From: Bacteroidales bacterium UBA4417
GTDB lineage: Bacteria; Bacteroidota; Bacteroidia; Bacteroidales; UBA4417
Direction of reading: 5' to 3'
Length of the DNA stretch: 10,310 nucleotides
Assembly (NCBI GenBank): GCA_002389705.1
Contig: DGQJ01000311.1
Coordinates: forward strand, 1 to 10,310
The first letter of the stretch is position 1. Each line of letters opens with the position of its first letter. A program made the translations under genes and the position numbers. A model generated the notes under the pieces. It did not search any database. It was not told where the DNA came from and saw only the letters and a program-made list of their open reading frames with translations. Shown here piece after piece: positions 8,676-10,310 of the stretch.

Positions 8676-8804
8676 TCAGAATTTTTCGGGTTTAACTAGC
8701 GAATACAGAAGGTATCCGAAAATTAACAGGGCAATTACTGCCCCGAAGGCATAACCTGCTGCATTATTTGCGTGTTGGGTTATTATTACAAGAGATGTGA
8801 CCAT
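8676..8804 (-). CDS. kdpF: KdpF-type small subunit, first gene of the kdp operon
   Basis: A 42-residue ORF with a short polar N-terminus and one membrane helix (about 18-37) that ends GYLLYSLVKPEKF. That C-terminal pattern (glycine-tyrosine, hydrophobic run, Leu/Val, Lys/Asn, Pro/Ala, Glu, aromatic end) is the best KdpF resemblance in the window; E. coli KdpF ends similarly with GYLVYALINAEAF, quoted from memory. KdpF stabilises the KdpABC complex. It is unusual that this copy lies about 1.2 kb upstream of kdpA, with two other genes between. It is the promoter-proximal ORF of the operon, 14 nt ahead of the next ORF. Confidence 0.65.
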   Translation of the reverse strand: MVTSLVIITQHANNAAGYAFGAVIALLIFGYLLYSLVKPEKF

Positions 8805-8822
8805 AATGCTATAAATTTTGAT

Positions 8823-8838
8823 GATGCAAAATTGCATC
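8823..8838. promoter_or_regulatory. 16-bp palindrome near the kdp start, operator candidate
   Basis: GATGCAA (8823-8829) and TTGCATC (8832-8838) are perfect inverted copies separated by AA. The element ends 18 nt upstream of the KdpF start codon, where it would overlap the kdp promoter or 5' leader. Perfect 7-bp arms with a 2-bp centre fit a dimeric regulator site. KdpE sites are usually direct-repeat-like, so a different regulator is equally possible. Confidence 0.4.
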
Positions 8839-8919
8839 GGTATCCATAAGTGATTTATGTGGATTCAGCGGGCAGATATAAAGAAATTATAAAGATAAAA
8901 TCTACCTTCCTTTATGGTG

Positions 8920-8960
8920 TTTTTCCCTGAAACTATCTTCAGCTGTTATTTTTTCCCTGA
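8920..8960 (+). repeat. 11-bp direct repeat with a 30-bp period in the divergent promoter region
   Basis: TTTTTCCCTGA occurs at 8920-8930 and again at 8950-8960, start-to-start distance exactly 30 bp, close to three helical turns. The copies therefore face the same side of the DNA. The intervening bases do not match. It lies about 115-155 bp upstream of the kdp start codon and about 70-110 bp upstream of the plus-strand start codon, so it could serve either promoter as a tandem regulator site. Confidence 0.4.
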
Positions 8961-8997
8961 TCAAAGTGATTTGAACCGACGCTTGCATATTCGCAAC

Positions 8998-9017
8998 TTT
9001 ATACTACTTTTACACCC
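8998..9017 (+). promoter_or_regulatory. Stretch resembling the E. coli KdpE-binding site
   Basis: TTTATACTACTTTTACACCC differs at only two central positions from the T-rich KdpE site ahead of E. coli kdpFABC as I recall it (TTTATACTTTTTTTACACCC). It is about 194 bp from the kdp start codon and oriented toward the plus-strand genes, which is not the expected geometry. The low-complexity composition makes chance similarity possible, and a Bacteroidetes KdpE need not share the E. coli site. Confidence 0.2.
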
Positions 9018-9027
9018 TGTTTACAGG
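9016..9027. promoter_or_regulatory. 12-bp palindrome abutting the DUF6660 start codon
   Basis: CCTGT (9016-9020) and ACAGG (9023-9027) are perfect inverted arms separated by TT, and the ATG follows immediately at 9028. The only AGG-type ribosome-binding bases are inside the right arm, so pairing in the mRNA could hide them. With a 2-nt loop an RNA hairpin would have to lose its inner pair, so a DNA operator is as likely. Confidence 0.25.
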
Positions 9028-9330
9028 ATGCGATATTTAGCCTTCATATTATCCCTTTACGTGCTTGTACTCACCGCTGTTCCCTGCGTTGATGTACAGA
9101 TTACCTCTTTTGAATCTGCGCAGCAAAGCCACCAGGATCATCATCAGGGCGAAGGCGACCACTGTTCACCGTTCTGCACCTGTAACTGCTGTGCCACATC
9201 AGTCATTTTCCAGGATTTCCAGGTACAGCTCAACAGCTTTGCCTTTATCGAAAAACAATATTCTTTTTATGCTACAGGCTCATATCACGGCCCTGTAACC
9301 GCCATCTGGCAACCGCCTAAAATAGCATAA
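9028..9330 (+). CDS. DUF6660-type exported His/Cys-rich small protein
   Basis: A 100-residue protein beginning with a hydrophobic signal-like segment (MRYLAFILSLYVLVLTAVPC), followed by a His/Asp/Cys cluster with H35, H38, H39, H45, C46, C50, C52, C54 and C55, including DHCSPFCTCNCC (44-55). The C-terminus ends near AIWQPPK. The reading frame is open upstream to an ATG at 8914, but the start at 9028 places the signal segment at the N-terminus and is preferred. Proteins of this shape (DUF6660, as I remember the family) sit ahead of heavy-metal RND efflux operons in Bacteroidetes, as here. Metal binding or sensing in the periplasm is inferred from the cluster. C20 is preceded by a proline, so it is a poor lipobox. 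Confidence 0.78.
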   Translation: MRYLAFILSLYVLVLTAVPCVDVQITSFESAQQSHQDHHQGEGDHCSPFCTCNCCATSVIFQDFQVQLNSFAFIEKQYSFYATGSYHGPVTAIWQPPKIA

Positions 9331-9351
9331 TACTTTACGTTAATCAGTTGC

Positions 9352-9386
9352 CCGGTTCCTGCTTTTTTATGATGCAGGCTATCCGG
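9352..9386 (+). other. Hairpin-forming spacer upstream of the RND pump gene
   Basis: In the 90-nt gap before the pump gene, CCTGC (9358-9362) can pair with GCAGG (9374-9378) around an 11-nt T-rich loop, and outer CCGG copies (9352-9355, 9383-9386) can add four more pairs across an internal loop. There is no U-run after the stem, so it is not a standard terminator. It may be a weak processing or attenuation structure, or chance. Confidence 0.25.
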
Positions 9387-9420
9387 CTATGTTTAGTATT
9401 CACTTTTTCAGGCAGTAATT

Positions 9421-10310
9421 ATGATTGAACGAATCATTTATCTTTCGATAAAAAACAAATTCATTGTCGGGTTATTTATTGCAGCATTAATCGGCTGGGG
9501 CACCTATTCCCTCACCCGCCTGCCCATTGATGCCATTCCCGATATTACCAACAACCAGGTGCAGGTCATCTCTATCGCTCCTTCGCTGGCAGTGCAGGAA
9601 GTAGAGAGTTTTATTACTGCGCCCATTGAAGTAGCAGTAGCCAGCATACCCGATATTATTGAATTACGCTCTATTTCTCGCCTCGGGCTGAGCGTTATTA
9701 CCGTAGTATTTAAAGATGATGTGGATGTGTACTGGGCCCGGCAGCAATTGGGCGAGCGCCTGCGCGAAGCCGAAGAAAACATCCCGGAAGGCATGGCAAA
9801 AATAGAGCTCGCTCCCATTTCGACAGGTCTGGGCGAAATATATCAGTACCGGCTGGCGGTGGAAAAGGGCTTCGAAAGCAAATACTCACTGATGGAACTG
9901 CGCTCGTTGCAGGACTGGGTGGTACGCCGCGAAATGCTCGGAACGCCCGGCGTGGCCGACATAAACAGCTACGGCGGGTTTGTGAAACAATACGAGATCG
10001 CGGTAAATCCTGAGCGCCTCCGCGGGATGAACCTTACGCTTACTGATATTTTCGATGCCCTGCAGAAAAATAATGAAAACACAGGCAGCGCCTACATCGA
10101 TAAAAAACCAACCGCGTATTTTATCCGGGGTATCGGTCTGGTAAAAACACTCGACGATATTGAAAAGATTGTGGTAAAAAGCAGTCCTTCAGGCATTCCG
10201 GTGCTGATCCGCGATGTGGCAACCGTGCGTTTCGGCAATGCCACCCGCTACGGGGCCCTGGTGGTCGATACCACCGAAGCCGTGGGTGGCGTGGTAATGA
10301 TGCTCAAAGG
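9421..10310 (+). CDS. CusA/CzcA-type heavy-metal RND efflux pump (N-terminal part, cut by window edge)
   Basis: The first 296 residues of an inner-membrane RND transporter of the heavy-metal (HME) branch; the full protein would be over 1000 residues. Visible family features: TM1 (about 12-30) followed by LPIDAIPDITNNQVQV (34-49), ITAPIEVAVASIP (65-77), RSISRLGLSVITVVF (83-97), APISTGLGEIYQYRL (131-145), LGTPGVADINSYGG (173-186) and AVGGVVMMLK at the edge. These pumps use the proton gradient to expel metal ions such as Cu+, Ag+, Zn2+, Co2+ or Cd2+ with a periplasmic adaptor and a TolC-like channel. The substrate cannot be set from this fragment because the transmembrane metal-relay residues lie beyond the window. 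The start at 9421 is 90 nt after the His/Cys-rich gene, so the two are probably co-transcribed. Confidence 0.93.
   Translation, partial: MIERIIYLSIKNKFIVGLFIAALIGWGTYSLTRLPIDAIPDITNNQVQVISIAPSLAVQEVESFITAPIEVAVASIPDIIELRSISRLGLSVITVVFKDDVDVYWARQQLGERLREAEENIPEGMAKIELAPISTGLGEIYQYRLAVEKGFESKYSLMELRSLQDWVVRREMLGTPGVADINSYGGFVKQYEIAVNPERLRGMNLTLTDIFDALQKNNENTGSAYIDKKPTAYFIRGIGLVKTLDDIEKIVVKSSPSGIPVLIRDVATVRFGNATRYGALVVDTTEAVGGVVMMLK

Larger units (their letters stand above)
8805..9027. promoter_or_regulatory. Divergent intergenic region between kdp and the metal-efflux genes
   Basis: These 223 bases separate the leftward kdp operon from the rightward DUF6660/RND genes and should hold both promoters. 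No ORF in it is convincing. For the rightward unit a weak Bacteroidetes-like promoter can be drawn: CTTG (8982-8985), 19 nt, then TACTTTTA (9005-9012), each one base off the TTTG / TAnnTTTG consensus. For the leftward unit I could not find a convincing -33/-7 pair. The individual repeats and palindromes are listed separately. Confidence 0.5.

Noticed and set aside
8914..9027. Upstream ATG at 8914 as the start of the His/Cys-rich protein (138 residues)
   Set aside because: It would put 38 unremarkable residues before a clear signal segment that begins at the ATG at 9028; the region looks like promoter DNA with repeats.
9358..9378. Rho-independent terminator after the His/Cys-rich gene
   Set aside because: The T-run is inside the loop rather than after the stem, and the pump gene follows directly.
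9504..9818. Open frame of 104 codons on the minus strand
   Set aside because: It is antisense to the RND pump gene, whose protein is unmistakable, and its translation shows no family features.

Overview
The window comes from a member of the Bacteroidota (Bacteroidetes). The evidence is the Bacteroidetes-style KdpD, the outer-membrane barrel gene inside a kdp operon, the AT-rich spacers with few clear Shine-Dalgarno sequences, and a small His/Cys-rich exported protein placed just ahead of a CusA/CzcA-type RND pump, an arrangement familiar from this phylum. I cannot name a genus from the sequence.

The minus strand from 8804 down to 1 is one long high-affinity potassium uptake (Kdp) locus. In transcription order it holds: a KdpF-type microprotein (8676-8804), an unrecognised 51-residue single-span protein (8506-8661), a putative outer-membrane porin (7749-8509) broken by a frameshift near its 3' end, a second KdpF-like microprotein of 35 residues (7569-7676), kdpA (5772-7463), kdpB (3574-5652), kdpC (2990-3562), the sensor kinase kdpD (306-2993) and the start of its response regulator kdpE (1-305, running off the left edge). 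Many junctions are tight: ATGA overlaps between the 51-residue ORF and the porin and between kdpC and kdpD, an 11-nt gap between kdpB and kdpC, and TAA directly followed by ATG between kdpD and kdpE. Two junctions are looser and contain structure: the 105-nt leader of kdpA, which can form a long RNA stem (7520-7576), and the 119-nt kdpA-kdpB spacer, which contains short direct and inverted repeats.

The likely division of labour is as follows. The porin lets K+ cross the outer membrane. KdpA is the K+-selective channel-like subunit, KdpB the P-type ATPase, KdpC the periplasm-facing accessory subunit and KdpF a small stabiliser. KdpD and KdpE sense K+ limitation or turgor and switch the operon on.

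A 223-nt divergent intergenic region (8805-9027) separates kdp from plus-strand genes. It holds a 16-bp palindrome near the kdp start, an 11-bp direct repeat with a 30-bp period, a stretch resembling the E. coli KdpE-binding site as I remember it, and a palindrome abutting the next start codon. The plus-strand unit encodes a 100-residue exported His/Cys-rich protein of DUF6660 type (9028-9330) and the N-terminal 296 residues of a CusA/CzcA heavy-metal RND efflux pump (9421 to the right edge). No tRNA, rRNA, CRISPR array or insertion sequence is visible, and no gene-free stretch exceeds 300 bases.
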